12,465 bases of DNA from Legionella genomosp. 1 (lineage in GTDB: Bacteria; Pseudomonadota; Gammaproteobacteria; Legionellales; Legionellaceae), in assembly GCA_945865355.1 (NCBI GenBank), contig CAMBDN010000055.1:1-12465 (forward strand), in the 5' to 3' direction. A program made the position numbers and the translations under genes. The stretch's first letter is position 1. The number at the start of each line of letters is the position of its first letter. Below, in pieces: positions 5,245 to 12,465 of the stretch. The notes under the pieces were generated by a model. The model saw nothing but the letters and a program-made list of their open reading frames with translations, had not been told where the DNA came from and did not search any database.

Positions 5245-7165
5245 GCCCCCTCACCGGTACATCTTGTGTTTCCTTTAGCTCAGGTTTTTTTCTTGAAAAA
5301 AATGAGCAGCAAGATACGGTAGGTGACGGTAATCGATTTAATTCTTTATCAATCAAACCATTCAACTGCACTTTCGTTGCGGTTCCACCTAACAAGCCAC
5401 GAATCATCCGTACGATCCATAATTGACTACGCAATTGACGGATAAATTGTAGCTCAGGTGCAGGAGATGTCGTAGAAGTACCATTTAAGCTAGATTTAAA
5501 TTTATAAAACATTTGTGCCAAACCAGGGTTATTTAGGTGCTGTTTAATAAATTGTTGCACACAAATCACGGCCAATTCTTTTTGCATTTTCAAGCTATAG
5601 CGATAATCTTCGCCCAAATGTCGTAATAATCGAATTAATTGCACCTCATTCATTTTCGAGCGAGCTCGCGTTGGGTAGCCTGAGCGAAACAAATAGTTAT
5701 TTAAATGCATTGGCGCATTTCGCGAAAATTGCTGATAATCATCTGTTTTTTTAGCACCTTCTCTTAATAAATGCTTCATGGTACACAGCGCATCGCATCG
5801 TATATCACCCGCTTTCTTTGGCGGTAGGTTTGCCATCCCCACGGCCACATCCAATGGCGTTTTACCCTGCTTATTTTTTTGGTCAACATACTGGCTAAAT
5901 GCCTGCCAAGTATCGTGGTAGCGGTAATCCTGTAAACGTATGGCGGCATGCAACGGCGTATCATCTTCAACAAAACCACCGCTAGGCTGACAAAGCACTT
6001 GGTGGTGGCTCATGGAGGCCTGGATCTCTTTCGCTAATGACTGGGCCTTATCTGGCTCTGCAGAGTCAACAATATTGGCTATCAAGGCTTGATGATCTTT
6101 TGCAGTCATTGTTCGTACAAAATTACGAAACTCTTGGGTCGAAAAAAGTACCGCCCTCAATTTAGCTTGCCGTGCTACAACGGATTGGACGATTAATGCT
6201 GTTTGAGCGCGATCATTTGGATCGTTACTATCTAAATGCCTGCCAAGAATTTTTTGGATTAATGGAGGCGGAATAAGCACGTGCTTATAAAATGACTGCC
6301 ACTTAAAATAACGGAACTCAACGGAGGATGATAAAGCAGCGAAGGCATCAACTTCTTCATCGGAGGTAAATGCTTTACTACCCACCCCAAGAAAAGGGCG
6401 CTTAACCGTTGGCCAGTAATAATTTTGTGAATCCGTTAAACGAGGAAAATCAATTAAATCACGCTTGGTGATATCAAACGCGACGGTCCCATTCAACCAA
6501 TTTAACCAACGTGAATGACCATGCGACATGACACTATCGGCCAACATTAAATCATGGTCAATTTTAAAAAAAACCACATGTGGTTTATTATCTTTCTTAA
6601 CCACATAAAAACCTAAATTTCCTTTATGTAGGTCATCTTCTTCGAGCGTATAAGACCCCGTCAATACTTGAGCTAGAGACTCCATGTCCAGTCTGATCTT
6701 GCCTTTTTCGGCCGCACGTTTCAAAACACTAAAAAATCCCGGACGAAACTCCTTCAAAAAGTGGAACGGAACATCATCCGTATCGCAGACATCGGTCTGT
6801 ACCAACTGCGGCTGACCGGACTGCCCCTCTGTTTGGAATTTGTAAAATGAATTGGGGAGCAGCTCCCGACGCGCAATGGTATACGACAAGTGTTCACAAG
6901 CGACACCTACGGTTTTATTTTTATTATCTTTAACCAATACCTGCGGGGGGGTTAACGACGGCGCTAAAAACAAGCGAGCAAGTTCACCAAAGCCGACCTC
7001 CAATTGTGATAACAACGGATTGTCTTGTTTATTTTTTTTGAAAACAATGGGTATTGCATCTACATTAGGCTTTGGCTGGTATTGGGCGTGCGTATAAACA
7101 ACATGCCCATGTTGTTGCGATTGATTGCCTAATCGAATAAAGTTGCGCTGATAAAATAACGGCAT
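5231..7165 (-). CDS. putative effector: kinase-like domain plus ankyrin-like stretch
   Basis: This 644-residue protein has no signal peptide or membrane segment and resembles the large ankyrin-type Dot/Icm substrates of Legionella and Coxiella. The clearest motif is DDLHKGN (177-183) followed by FFKIDHD (199-205). This has the layout of a phosphotransferase catalytic loop (DxHxxN) and a metal-binding Asp, as in lipid-kinase-like and HipA-like folds. A possible N-lobe lies at about 80-110 (VGVACEH). Residues about 400-443 hold DDTPLHAAIR and QGKTPLDVAVG, consistent with one or two ankyrin repeats. The rest, about 450-610, is helical and basic. The tail has CCSFFSRKK (619-627) and a short Glu-containing segment that might serve as a secretion signal. 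A strong promoter lies just upstream, but the ribosome site is poor. The effector role and kinase activity are inferred; protein coding is secure. Confidence 0.75.
   Translation of the reverse strand: MPLFYQRNFIRLGNQSQQHGHVVYTHAQYQPKPNVDAIPIVFKKNKQDNPLLSQLEVGFGELARLFLAPSLTPPQVLVKDNKNKTVGVACEHLSYTIARRELLPNSFYKFQTEGQSGQPQLVQTDVCDTDDVPFHFLKEFRPGFFSVLKRAAEKGKIRLDMESLAQVLTGSYTLEEDDLHKGNLGFYVVKKDNKPHVVFFKIDHDLMLADSVMSHGHSRWLNWLNGTVAFDITKRDLIDFPRLTDSQNYYWPTVKRPFLGVGSKAFTSDEEVDAFAALSSSVEFRYFKWQSFYKHVLIPPPLIQKILGRHLDSNDPNDRAQTALIVQSVVARQAKLRAVLFSTQEFRNFVRTMTAKDHQALIANIVDSAEPDKAQSLAKEIQASMSHHQVLCQPSGGFVEDDTPLHAAIRLQDYRYHDTWQAFSQYVDQKNKQGKTPLDVAVGMANLPPKKAGDIRCDALCTMKHLLREGAKKTDDYQQFSRNAPMHLNNYLFRSGYPTRARSKMNEVQLIRLLRHLGEDYRYSLKMQKELAVICVQQFIKQHLNNPGLAQMFYKFKSSLNGTSTTSPAPELQFIRQLRSQLWIVRMIRGLLGGTATKVQLNGLIDKELNRLPSPTVSCCSFFSRKKPELKETQDVPVRGLTHR
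5232..5259. terminator. hairpin at the convergent gene overlap
   Basis: A perfect 10-base stem, TACCGGTGAG (5232-5241) with CTCACCGGTA (5250-5259), encloses an 8-base loop that contains the patD stop codon. The opposite gene stops at 5231-5233, so the palindrome encodes the C-termini of both proteins. Its position suits a bidirectional transcription barrier, but no T-tract follows on either strand, so intrinsic termination is uncertain. Confidence 0.4.
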
Positions 7166-7194
7166 GTAAGAACCATTGCAGATGAATGAATATA

Positions 7195-7223
7195 ATTATA
7201 GCAAACTGTCCATATTTTGTGAA
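7195..7223 (-). promoter_or_regulatory. near-consensus promoter of the putative effector gene
   Basis: On the minus strand TTCACA (7223-7218) and TATAAT (7200-7195) are separated by exactly 17 bases, and the -10 is preceded by TGC, an extended -10. The -35 differs from TTGACA by one base. The start would be near 7188, giving a leader of about 23 bases. The promoter begins directly after the pilU stop codon (7225-7227), so the gene can be expressed apart from pilU. Confidence 0.65.
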
Positions 7224-7224
7224 T

Positions 7225-8346
7225 TCATTTCAGTTTATCTAAATCTTCTGAATCAATCTTTAAATCACCACCATCATCCAAACTACCTTCTTCTGAGAGA
7301 CGAATTTTCAAACCAACATTATTTTTAGAGTCCGCATATTCTATCGCATTTTCTTTGCTTATTTTCCCTGCTTTATATAAATCAAACAAAGCGGTGTCAA
7401 ACGTTTGCATCCCTTGCTCAACGCTTCTTGACATCACCTCTTTGATCTCATCAACTTTGCCTTTTTCAATTAGATCACTAATATAAGGTGTATTCAGCAA
7501 CACCTCCACTGCCGGCACCCGCTGATTATTTAAACCAGGAACCAATCGTAATGAGATAATCGCACGTAAATTTAATGACATATCCAGCAACAATTGTTGT
7601 CGCGCCTCTTCGGGAAAGAAATTAAGCACACGATCCATGGTCTGATTCGAATTATTAGCATGTAACGTTGATAGACAAAGGTGCCCTGTCTCTGCGTATG
7701 CTATACCGTGTTTCATCGTATTTCGGTCACGAATTTCACCAATCATGATCACATCAGGCGCTTCACGCATTGCATTTTTCAAAGCACTGTCATAGCTCAG
7801 GGTATCAATGCCTACTTCACGTTGATCAACAATCGATTTTTTGTGTTGGTGTAAATATTCAATGGGATCTTCGATCGTTAAAATGTGTCCAAAATGATTA
7901 CTGTTGCGATAATCAATCATTGCCGCCAAAGTTGTCGATTTTCCCGAACTGGTTGCTCCTACCACTAAAACAAGACCGCGTTGCTCCATCACCACTGATT
8001 TTAATATAGAAGGTAGTTGTAAGCTTTCGATTGAAGGAATATCACCTTTGATATAGCGAATTACCATCGCTACTTCACCCCGTTGACGAAACAAGTTGAT
8101 ACGATATCGTCCAATCCCCTCTAATGAAATCGCCATATTCAACTCTAATGTTTCTTCAAACTCCTTTTGCTGCGCATCACTCATGATTGATTTAGCTATT
8201 TCAACCATTTGTTGCGATTTAATTAGATTATGCCCAATAGGAGCGGTAATCCCTTCTACTTTCATGCAAGGCGGTGCGCCTACACTAAAGAAGATATCTG
8301 AAGCACTTCGATCAACCATTAATTTAAAAAACGGGATAATATCCAT
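7225..8346 (-). CDS. pilU: type IV pilus retraction ATPase, PilU type
   Basis: PilU is an accessory hexameric ATPase that works with PilT at the inner-membrane base of type IV pili to drive retraction and twitching. From the ATG at 8344-8346 (373 residues) the order is an N-terminal PAS-like domain opening MDIIPFFKLMVDRSASD, Walker A GATSSGKST (130-138), the Asp box TIEDPIEY (156-163), Walker B DVIMIGEIRD (198-207) and the His box STLHANN (226-232). PilU-like rather than PilT-like features are the IVDQREVG segment, AETGHLCLSTLHANNSNQ, EVLLNTP and the SREQGMQTFD-like region near the end. An acidic tail closes the protein. The frame stays open to 8406, but the ATG at 8346 has GGAA nearby and begins exactly like other PilU proteins. 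No pilT or other pilus gene is adjacent. It is divergent from the entericidin gene. Confidence 0.94.
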   Translation of the reverse strand: MDIIPFFKLMVDRSASDIFFSVGAPPCMKVEGITAPIGHNLIKSQQMVEIAKSIMSDAQQKEFEETLELNMAISLEGIGRYRINLFRQRGEVAMVIRYIKGDIPSIESLQLPSILKSVVMEQRGLVLVVGATSSGKSTTLAAMIDYRNSNHFGHILTIEDPIEYLHQHKKSIVDQREVGIDTLSYDSALKNAMREAPDVIMIGEIRDRNTMKHGIAYAETGHLCLSTLHANNSNQTMDRVLNFFPEEARQQLLLDMSLNLRAIISLRLVPGLNNQRVPAVEVLLNTPYISDLIEKGKVDEIKEVMSRSVEQGMQTFDTALFDLYKAGKISKENAIEYADSKNNVGLKIRLSEEGSLDDGGDLKIDSEDLDKLK

Positions 8347-8454
8347 ATTCGTTCCATTTTTACTGCATAAATTAAGTGTAGCCTGAACTGTAATAAAATG
8401 CCCCACTGCTTAAATCAGAGCGTGTGATTGTTATTTTGTTTGATCACAATCTGA

Positions 8455-8482
8455 TTGATAATCTCTGGTTCCTCGCTATACT
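8455..8482 (+). promoter_or_regulatory. promoter of the entericidin-type gene
   Basis: TTGATA at 8455-8460 and TATACT at 8477-8482 are separated by 16 bases, each one or two mismatches from consensus. The start would be near 8489, about 28 bases before the ATG at 8517. Confidence 0.6.
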
Positions 8483-8516
8483 ATTGATAGATTATTAATT
8501 TTAAGGAGAGTTAATC

Positions 8517-8654
8517 ATGAAAAAGATAATGGAATTGATTTTTGTTTGTGTAATTTGTTCATCTTTTACCTTCCTAGCGGGTTGTAATACGGTGAAAGGG
8601 GTTGGTAAAGACGTAAGCGCGGGCGGTCGTGATATTCAGAGAGCAGCAAGCTAA
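8517..8654 (+). CDS. entericidin-type small lipoprotein
   Basis: This 45-residue gene encodes MKKIMELIFVC..., then a hydrophobic stretch and the lipobox LAGC with the lipidated Cys at residue 23. It is followed by NTVKGVGKDVSAGGRDI and a short Ala/Ser tail. The mature part matches the entericidin family (E. coli EcnA/EcnB), whose hallmark after the Cys is NT(x)xGxGxDxxxGGxxI. E. coli EcnB is a bacteriolytic lipoprotein countered by EcnA and induced by sigma-S. Many bacteria carry only one such gene, with no proven toxic role. AAGGAG (8503-8508) sits 8 bases before the ATG, and a good sigma-70 promoter lies upstream. No second entericidin gene is visible beside it. The family call is strong; whether it acts as a toxin here is unknown. 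Confidence 0.9.
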   Translation: MKKIMELIFVCVICSSFTFLAGCNTVKGVGKDVSAGGRDIQRAAS

Positions 8655-8883
8655 ACAACGATAGCTATAGGTAGCTCCAATCCGCTATTTTTATTCATTA
8701 AAATTGTACTAATTTTGTCATTTTCGCAACGACGCAGAAATGGCAAACATTGAGACCTACGTATTAAAAGTATGATTTCACCCCGCTTCTACATTGATTT
8801 TTTTGGTAAACCTCAAACAATAGCTTTATACTAATGCGTCTACTGCTCCCTAAAGCAGCAAAGAGAGACTAAAAATAGACAGA
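8655..8883. other. intergenic region upstream of the AddB-like gene
   Basis: This is AT-rich non-coding DNA. It holds a small hairpin, AGCTA-TAGG-TAGCT (8663-8676), an AT-only stem AAAATT/AATTTT (8700-8716), and a TATACT -10 candidate (8827-8832) without a well-placed -35. A purine-rich AAGAGAG (8861-8867) is the only ribosome-site-like element before the next gene. A 12-codon ATG reading frame (8834-8872) crosses this element but is not convincing as a gene. Confidence 0.5.
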
Positions 8884-11409
8884 ATTCACAGTAAAAACGC
8901 CCTATTTACGGCGATAAAAAATGGCGCAACAATCATTACGCCTAATAATCGGTTAAGCAACCAATTGTTACATGATTGCTTTAAACAAACCCCATCTGAT
9001 ATACAAATCTGGGATAATATTCACTGTCTTCCCTATCAGGCATATCTTCATTCTCTATTTAAAAAGGCACGCCACCTCTACACAAACGTAACGCACCCTA
9101 TTGTGCTTGGTTCACAACAACAACGCTATTTGTGGCGACAAGTACTGATCCAATCATCAGAATGCTGCAACGATGGTTTGCTGAGTAAGGTGCAAGATGC
9201 ATGGACACGTTGTCAACATTGGCAAATTGCCATCGACCATCCAGCGTTTGCACAAACCCCACAAACACGCCTTTTTCAACAGTGGCAGCAACAACTGCAA
9301 CACCAATTAAATGCGCTTGGTGCTATCACCGAAGAGCAACTGGCCAGCCATTTGTTAACCTATCCAGACCTTTTTAATTCAAATCCATCGTGTATTTGGG
9401 TTTGTTTTGATGATTACACCCCACAGCAACGGACCTTGCATCAAGCAATGATTGCCGCCGGCACTCAGCAATACCAATATGATTTAGCGGATCAACCCTC
9501 TGTCACGCACCAATATCCGGCAAAAGATAGCCAAGATGAATACCTGCAGATGGTTCAATGGGTTACCGACAAATTGGCGACCGGTGAGCAACGCATCGCT
9601 TTGGTTGTTCCTGATCTACAAGCACAATCCTCACGACTACAACGATTACTAGAACGACATTTTGCACCCAACCAGTTCAATCTTTCTCTAGGGCAACCGC
9701 TCATTGATTCCCCGCTAGTAGCGCATGCCCTACATTGGCTCCGTCTAGATAAGCAACCCATCAGTAACCATCAGGCACGGTTATTACTGCATTCTCCCTA
9801 CCTGGCCGGATCTAAAACAGAGTTCAACGCGCGATCAGAGGTCATGCAAGACAGCGCCGTGCTGCAAGAAACCAACCTATCATTATCAGCATTGATACAA
9901 GCATTAAGCAGCCAGGCCCCTCAGCTTACTGAGGTACTCAACCATTTATCAGATTACCCCGCAGTCGCATCACCTGCTGAATGGATAGGTCTGTTTAAAA
10001 ATCGCCTGCTCGAATTGGGGTTTCCAGGAGAGTATCCCCTTCATTCCTCTAGCTACCAATGTTTTCAGCGTTTTATCACCCTGTTGGATGAGCTTCTTCC
10101 TTTATCGGTCATCACCACCGAAATGAATCAAACGCAGGCATTAGATGCTTTGCACGACTTAGCAAAATCAACTATTTTTCAAGCACAAAAATCAACGACC
10201 CCTGTTCAAGTTCTTGGCCTGTTAGAAGCATCTGGTTGCAACTTCGATAGCCTGTGGATGAGCGGACTTACCGATCAATGCTTACCACAGAAAACAAATT
10301 TATCAGCATTTATTCCACTTGATTTGCAGCGTGAGCATCACATGCCACATGCTGTTGCCGATAAAGAATTGCAATTAGCCAAGCAATTGTTACAACGTTT
10401 ACAAAATGGTTGTAACAACAGTGTCTTTAGCTACCCACGTCTATCCGGAGACAGCCCCAATCTGCCTAGCCCTTTGATTCGACATTTGCCTGAACTCACC
10501 TTAATAAATAAAGCACCACAGGGCTCATCCTTTTGTCTCATTGAACGAAGCGAAGATTACCTTCTACCGCTAACACCAACAGAGCCGGTGAGAGGTGGCG
10601 CCGCGTTGTTAGCCAATCAAGCCAAATGCCCTTTTCGCGCCTTTGCTGCACACCGTTTACACGCCAAGCCAACTCCAAAAGTCACGGATGGGCCAGATGC
10701 CAGTGAGCGCGGTCAACTCATTCATAAAATACTCGATTTATTATGGCAGGGCTTAGACAGTCAACAACATCTGTTGTTATTAACACCCGATGAACTGCAT
10801 CAACAAATTGAGAACGCCATACGTAGCGCACTCGCACCACTTATTAATAAACGTAGTCACTCTTTTTCTCCACTCATACAAGATGTAGAAATAGCTCGTT
10901 TGCATCGCCTGATCAATGCTAGCCTTGACTGGGAAAAACAACGCCCATCGTTTGTTGTGGATGCATTAGAACAGAGTTTCACCATTCCATTGGCAGGGAT
11001 TGATTTCCATCTCCGTGTAGACCGACTCGATAAGATCGCATCCGATAAAAAGTGGGTCATTGACTATAAAAGCAGCCTACCACTAAACAAACCATGGAAT
11101 GAGGAGCGTCCCGAAGCCCCGCAACTATTACTCTATGCTTTACTTGATAACGACATTAATGGATTGCTCTTTGTGCAATTGAAAGCAGGTCGTATCACTT
11201 GTAGTGGTTTAAGTGAAGATGATGTGCCGGTTCGTGGGGTGAGTGCCTTAAAGAAAGGTGAGACATGGTCTGATCTTCAACAACAATGGCACCAACAATT
11301 AACCCAGTTAGCTACTGAGTTCCGCATCGGCCACTGCCCACCAACGCCCAATCGATTAAGTACCTGTCAATACTGCGATTTCCCCAATTTGTGCCGAACT
11401 GACACGTAG
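8884..11409 (+). CDS. AddB-like PD-(D/E)XK nuclease, probable DNA repair protein
   Basis: The protein resembles the AddB-like 'probable DNA repair protein' family, built from a degenerate UvrD-like helicase part and a C-terminal RecB-type nuclease. Using an ATT start at 8884 (841 residues), the family's opening motif TIITPNNRL lies at about 18-26. A mid-protein block GCNFDSLWMSGLTDQCLP matches the helicase motif found in AddB proteins. The nuclease core has Asp713 in RVDRLD and Asp727-Tyr-Lys729, followed by PQLLLYALL. Cys582 together with Cys828, Cys831 and Cys837 (CxxCxxxxxC) forms the AddB-type iron-sulfur staple. The first canonical start, TTG at 8965, would cut off the conserved TPNNRL motif, so the true start is upstream although no ATG, GTG or TTG exists there. 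No Walker A is seen, and no AddA-like partner is adjacent. Coding and family are secure; the start is uncertain. Confidence 0.85.
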   Translation: MHSKNALFTAIKNGATIITPNNRLSNQLLHDCFKQTPSDIQIWDNIHCLPYQAYLHSLFKKARHLYTNVTHPIVLGSQQQRYLWRQVLIQSSECCNDGLLSKVQDAWTRCQHWQIAIDHPAFAQTPQTRLFQQWQQQLQHQLNALGAITEEQLASHLLTYPDLFNSNPSCIWVCFDDYTPQQRTLHQAMIAAGTQQYQYDLADQPSVTHQYPAKDSQDEYLQMVQWVTDKLATGEQRIALVVPDLQAQSSRLQRLLERHFAPNQFNLSLGQPLIDSPLVAHALHWLRLDKQPISNHQARLLLHSPYLAGSKTEFNARSEVMQDSAVLQETNLSLSALIQALSSQAPQLTEVLNHLSDYPAVASPAEWIGLFKNRLLELGFPGEYPLHSSSYQCFQRFITLLDELLPLSVITTEMNQTQALDALHDLAKSTIFQAQKSTTPVQVLGLLEASGCNFDSLWMSGLTDQCLPQKTNLSAFIPLDLQREHHMPHAVADKELQLAKQLLQRLQNGCNNSVFSYPRLSGDSPNLPSPLIRHLPELTLINKAPQGSSFCLIERSEDYLLPLTPTEPVRGGAALLANQAKCPFRAFAAHRLHAKPTPKVTDGPDASERGQLIHKILDLLWQGLDSQQHLLLLTPDELHQQIENAIRSALAPLINKRSHSFSPLIQDVEIARLHRLINASLDWEKQRPSFVVDALEQSFTIPLAGIDFHLRVDRLDKIASDKKWVIDYKSSLPLNKPWNEERPEAPQLLLYALLDNDINGLLFVQLKAGRITCSGLSEDDVPVRGVSALKKGETWSDLQQQWHQQLTQLATEFRIGHCPPTPNRLSTCQYCDFPNLCRTDT

Positions 11410-11484
11410 CTGTTTAAACGGTGCCCTGTCAAAGGGGCGATGCGTTTGGTAGTATCTAAATATCTTAGGATTTAGGCCGTTAAA

Positions 11485-12465
11485 ATGTCAACAACCAAAT
11501 CACCTTTACCTTTGTTTACGCTACTAGGGCTTTTTTTTTTCCAAACCGCGCATACGACATCCCTGTCCCCTGTTGAAACGAAAATCAATCATTACATAAC
11601 TCAACATCAAGTTGATCAACTGTCATTATTAGAACAACTGGTCAACATCAATAGTGGAACAACAAATATTGCTGGCGTTCACCAGGTTGGTGAATTACTG
11701 CGAACGCAATTTGACCAATTAGGCTTCTCAACGCAGTGGATTGCTGAACCAGCTAGTATGCATCGAGCCAGCACTCTCATTGCGCAGCATAAAGGTACAA
11801 CAGGAAAAAGAGTACTACTCATCGGTCATCTAGATACTGTTTTTTCTAAAGATAGCCCATTTCAAAAATTTGAACGCAATGAAAACACCGCCACAGGCCC
11901 TGGGGTCGTCGACGATAAAGGGGGCGATGTGGTTATTCTTTATGCATTGAAAGCTTTGCAAGCCAGTCACGCATTAGATGGTGCGTCTATTACCGTTGTG
12001 TTAACCGGTGATGAAGAAGAATCTGGAAAACCTACATCTATCTCTAGAAAACCATTATTTGATGTGGCCCATCAAAGTGATGTTGCTTTAGATTTTGAAT
12101 GTGCGATCACCATTGATACGGGATCAGTGGGACGCAGAGGTATCTCCAACTGGACACTTACAGTCCAAGGAAATGAGGCTCATTCATCCGAAATTTTTCG
12201 GGAATCAATCGGCGATGGCGCGAATTTTGAATTGGTACGCATTCTGAATACCATGCGCACCCAACTTTCTAAAGAAAAGTATTTAACCTTTAACCCTGGT
12301 CTTATTCTCGGTGGAACCAAGGTCAATTTTGAAAAAGAAAATTCGCAAGGTCTGGCGTTTGGTAAAGAAAATGTGATTGCTAAAACTGCGCTAGCAACTG
12401 GCGATCTTCGCTTTTTATCCACCGATCAAAAATTAGCGGCTGAAAAAAGTATGCTCGCCATCGTT
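11485..12465 (+). CDS. exported M20-family zinc peptidase, 3' end beyond the window
   Basis: This is a partial gene: 327 codons are present with no stop. It is an M20/M28-type di-zinc hydrolase close to glutamate carboxypeptidases such as CPG2, which cleave C-terminal acidic residues or deacylate amino acids. A hydrophobic signal peptide (PLPLFTLLGLFFFQTAHT) ends near residue 24, so the enzyme is probably periplasmic or secreted. Metal and catalytic residues are His115 and Asp117 in GHLDTVF, bridging Asp143 in GPGVVDDKGG, catalytic Glu177 and ligand Glu178 in GDEEESG, and Asp203 in ALDFE. The dimerisation domain starts near 218 (RRGISNWTLTVQGNEAHSSE), with its conserved His at 233. The last zinc ligand, a C-terminal His, would lie off the window. 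AGG (11474-11476) is 8 bases before the ATG. It follows the AddB-like gene by 75 bases and need not be in its operon. Confidence 0.9.
   Translation, partial: MSTTKSPLPLFTLLGLFFFQTAHTTSLSPVETKINHYITQHQVDQLSLLEQLVNINSGTTNIAGVHQVGELLRTQFDQLGFSTQWIAEPASMHRASTLIAQHKGTTGKRVLLIGHLDTVFSKDSPFQKFERNENTATGPGVVDDKGGDVVILYALKALQASHALDGASITVVLTGDEEESGKPTSISRKPLFDVAHQSDVALDFECAITIDTGSVGRRGISNWTLTVQGNEAHSSEIFRESIGDGANFELVRILNTMRTQLSKEKYLTFNPGLILGGTKVNFEKENSQGLAFGKENVIAKTALATGDLRFLSTDQKLAAEKSMLAIV

Noticed and set aside
8423..8448. CRP binding site
   Set aside because: The half-sites TGTGA and TCACA are 16 bases apart instead of six, so it is not a canonical site; kept only as a low-interest inverted repeat.
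8834..8872. 12-codon ATG reading frame in front of the AddB-like gene, possibly a leader peptide
   Set aside because: It starts directly after the TATACT element, so it would lie at or before the transcription start. It has no ribosome site and shows no regulatory-peptide character.
8921..8956. ATG at 8921 as the start of the AddB-like gene
   Set aside because: It is in a different frame from the gene and meets a TAA at 8954. Using it would require a frameshift, while the correct frame is already open and encodes the conserved N-terminus.
11423..11438. Terminator hairpin after the AddB-like gene
   Set aside because: Only a 4-base GCCC/GGGC stem with an 8-base loop and no T-tract.

Overview
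The window looks like chromosomal DNA of a gammaproteobacterium, most likely of the order Legionellales (Legionella/Coxiella/Aquicella-like). This is inferred from gene content: a bdhA-patD pair of the kind known from Legionella pneumophila, a large ankyrin-containing protein that looks like a Dot/Icm-type effector, PilU, entericidin and a dapA operon, all in moderately AT-rich DNA. I see no rRNA, tRNA, CRISPR array, transposase or phage gene.

Layout. Positions 1-269 are non-coding and hold a minus-strand extended -10 promoter and a GC-rich hairpin. Positions 270-2701 are a minus-strand cluster: dapA (lysine/DAP synthesis), then a 71-residue lipoprotein in the position where enterobacteria carry bamC, then a DUF1704/QEGLA metallopeptidase-like gene. 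The dapA upstream region is shared with a divergent glycine-zipper lipoprotein gene (2913-3167, plus), which is followed by a REP-like inverted repeat. Next comes the plus-strand operon bdhA-patD (3324-5244): D-3-hydroxybutyrate dehydrogenase and a patatin-type phospholipase separated by 4 bases. patD converges on and overlaps by 14 bases a 644-residue minus-strand gene (5231-7165) with a kinase-like catalytic signature and an ankyrin-like stretch. That gene has its own near-consensus promoter just after the stop codon of pilU (7225-8346, minus). A 45-residue entericidin-type lipoprotein gene (8517-8654, plus) is divergent from pilU. The right end holds an AddB-like PD-(D/E)XK nuclease gene, whose conserved N-terminus appears to need a non-canonical start codon, and a secreted M20 zinc peptidase that runs off the window.

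How it fits together. Envelope and surface functions recur (three small lipoproteins, PilU, an exported M20 peptidase, and DapA feeding peptidoglycan synthesis). The centre combines storage-polymer catabolism and lipid hydrolysis (bdhA-patD) with a putative host-directed protein. The observations most worth following are the mini-BamC candidate, the kinase/ankyrin protein, the AUU-like start of the AddB-like nuclease, and the palindrome that encodes both C-termini at the patD/effector junction.
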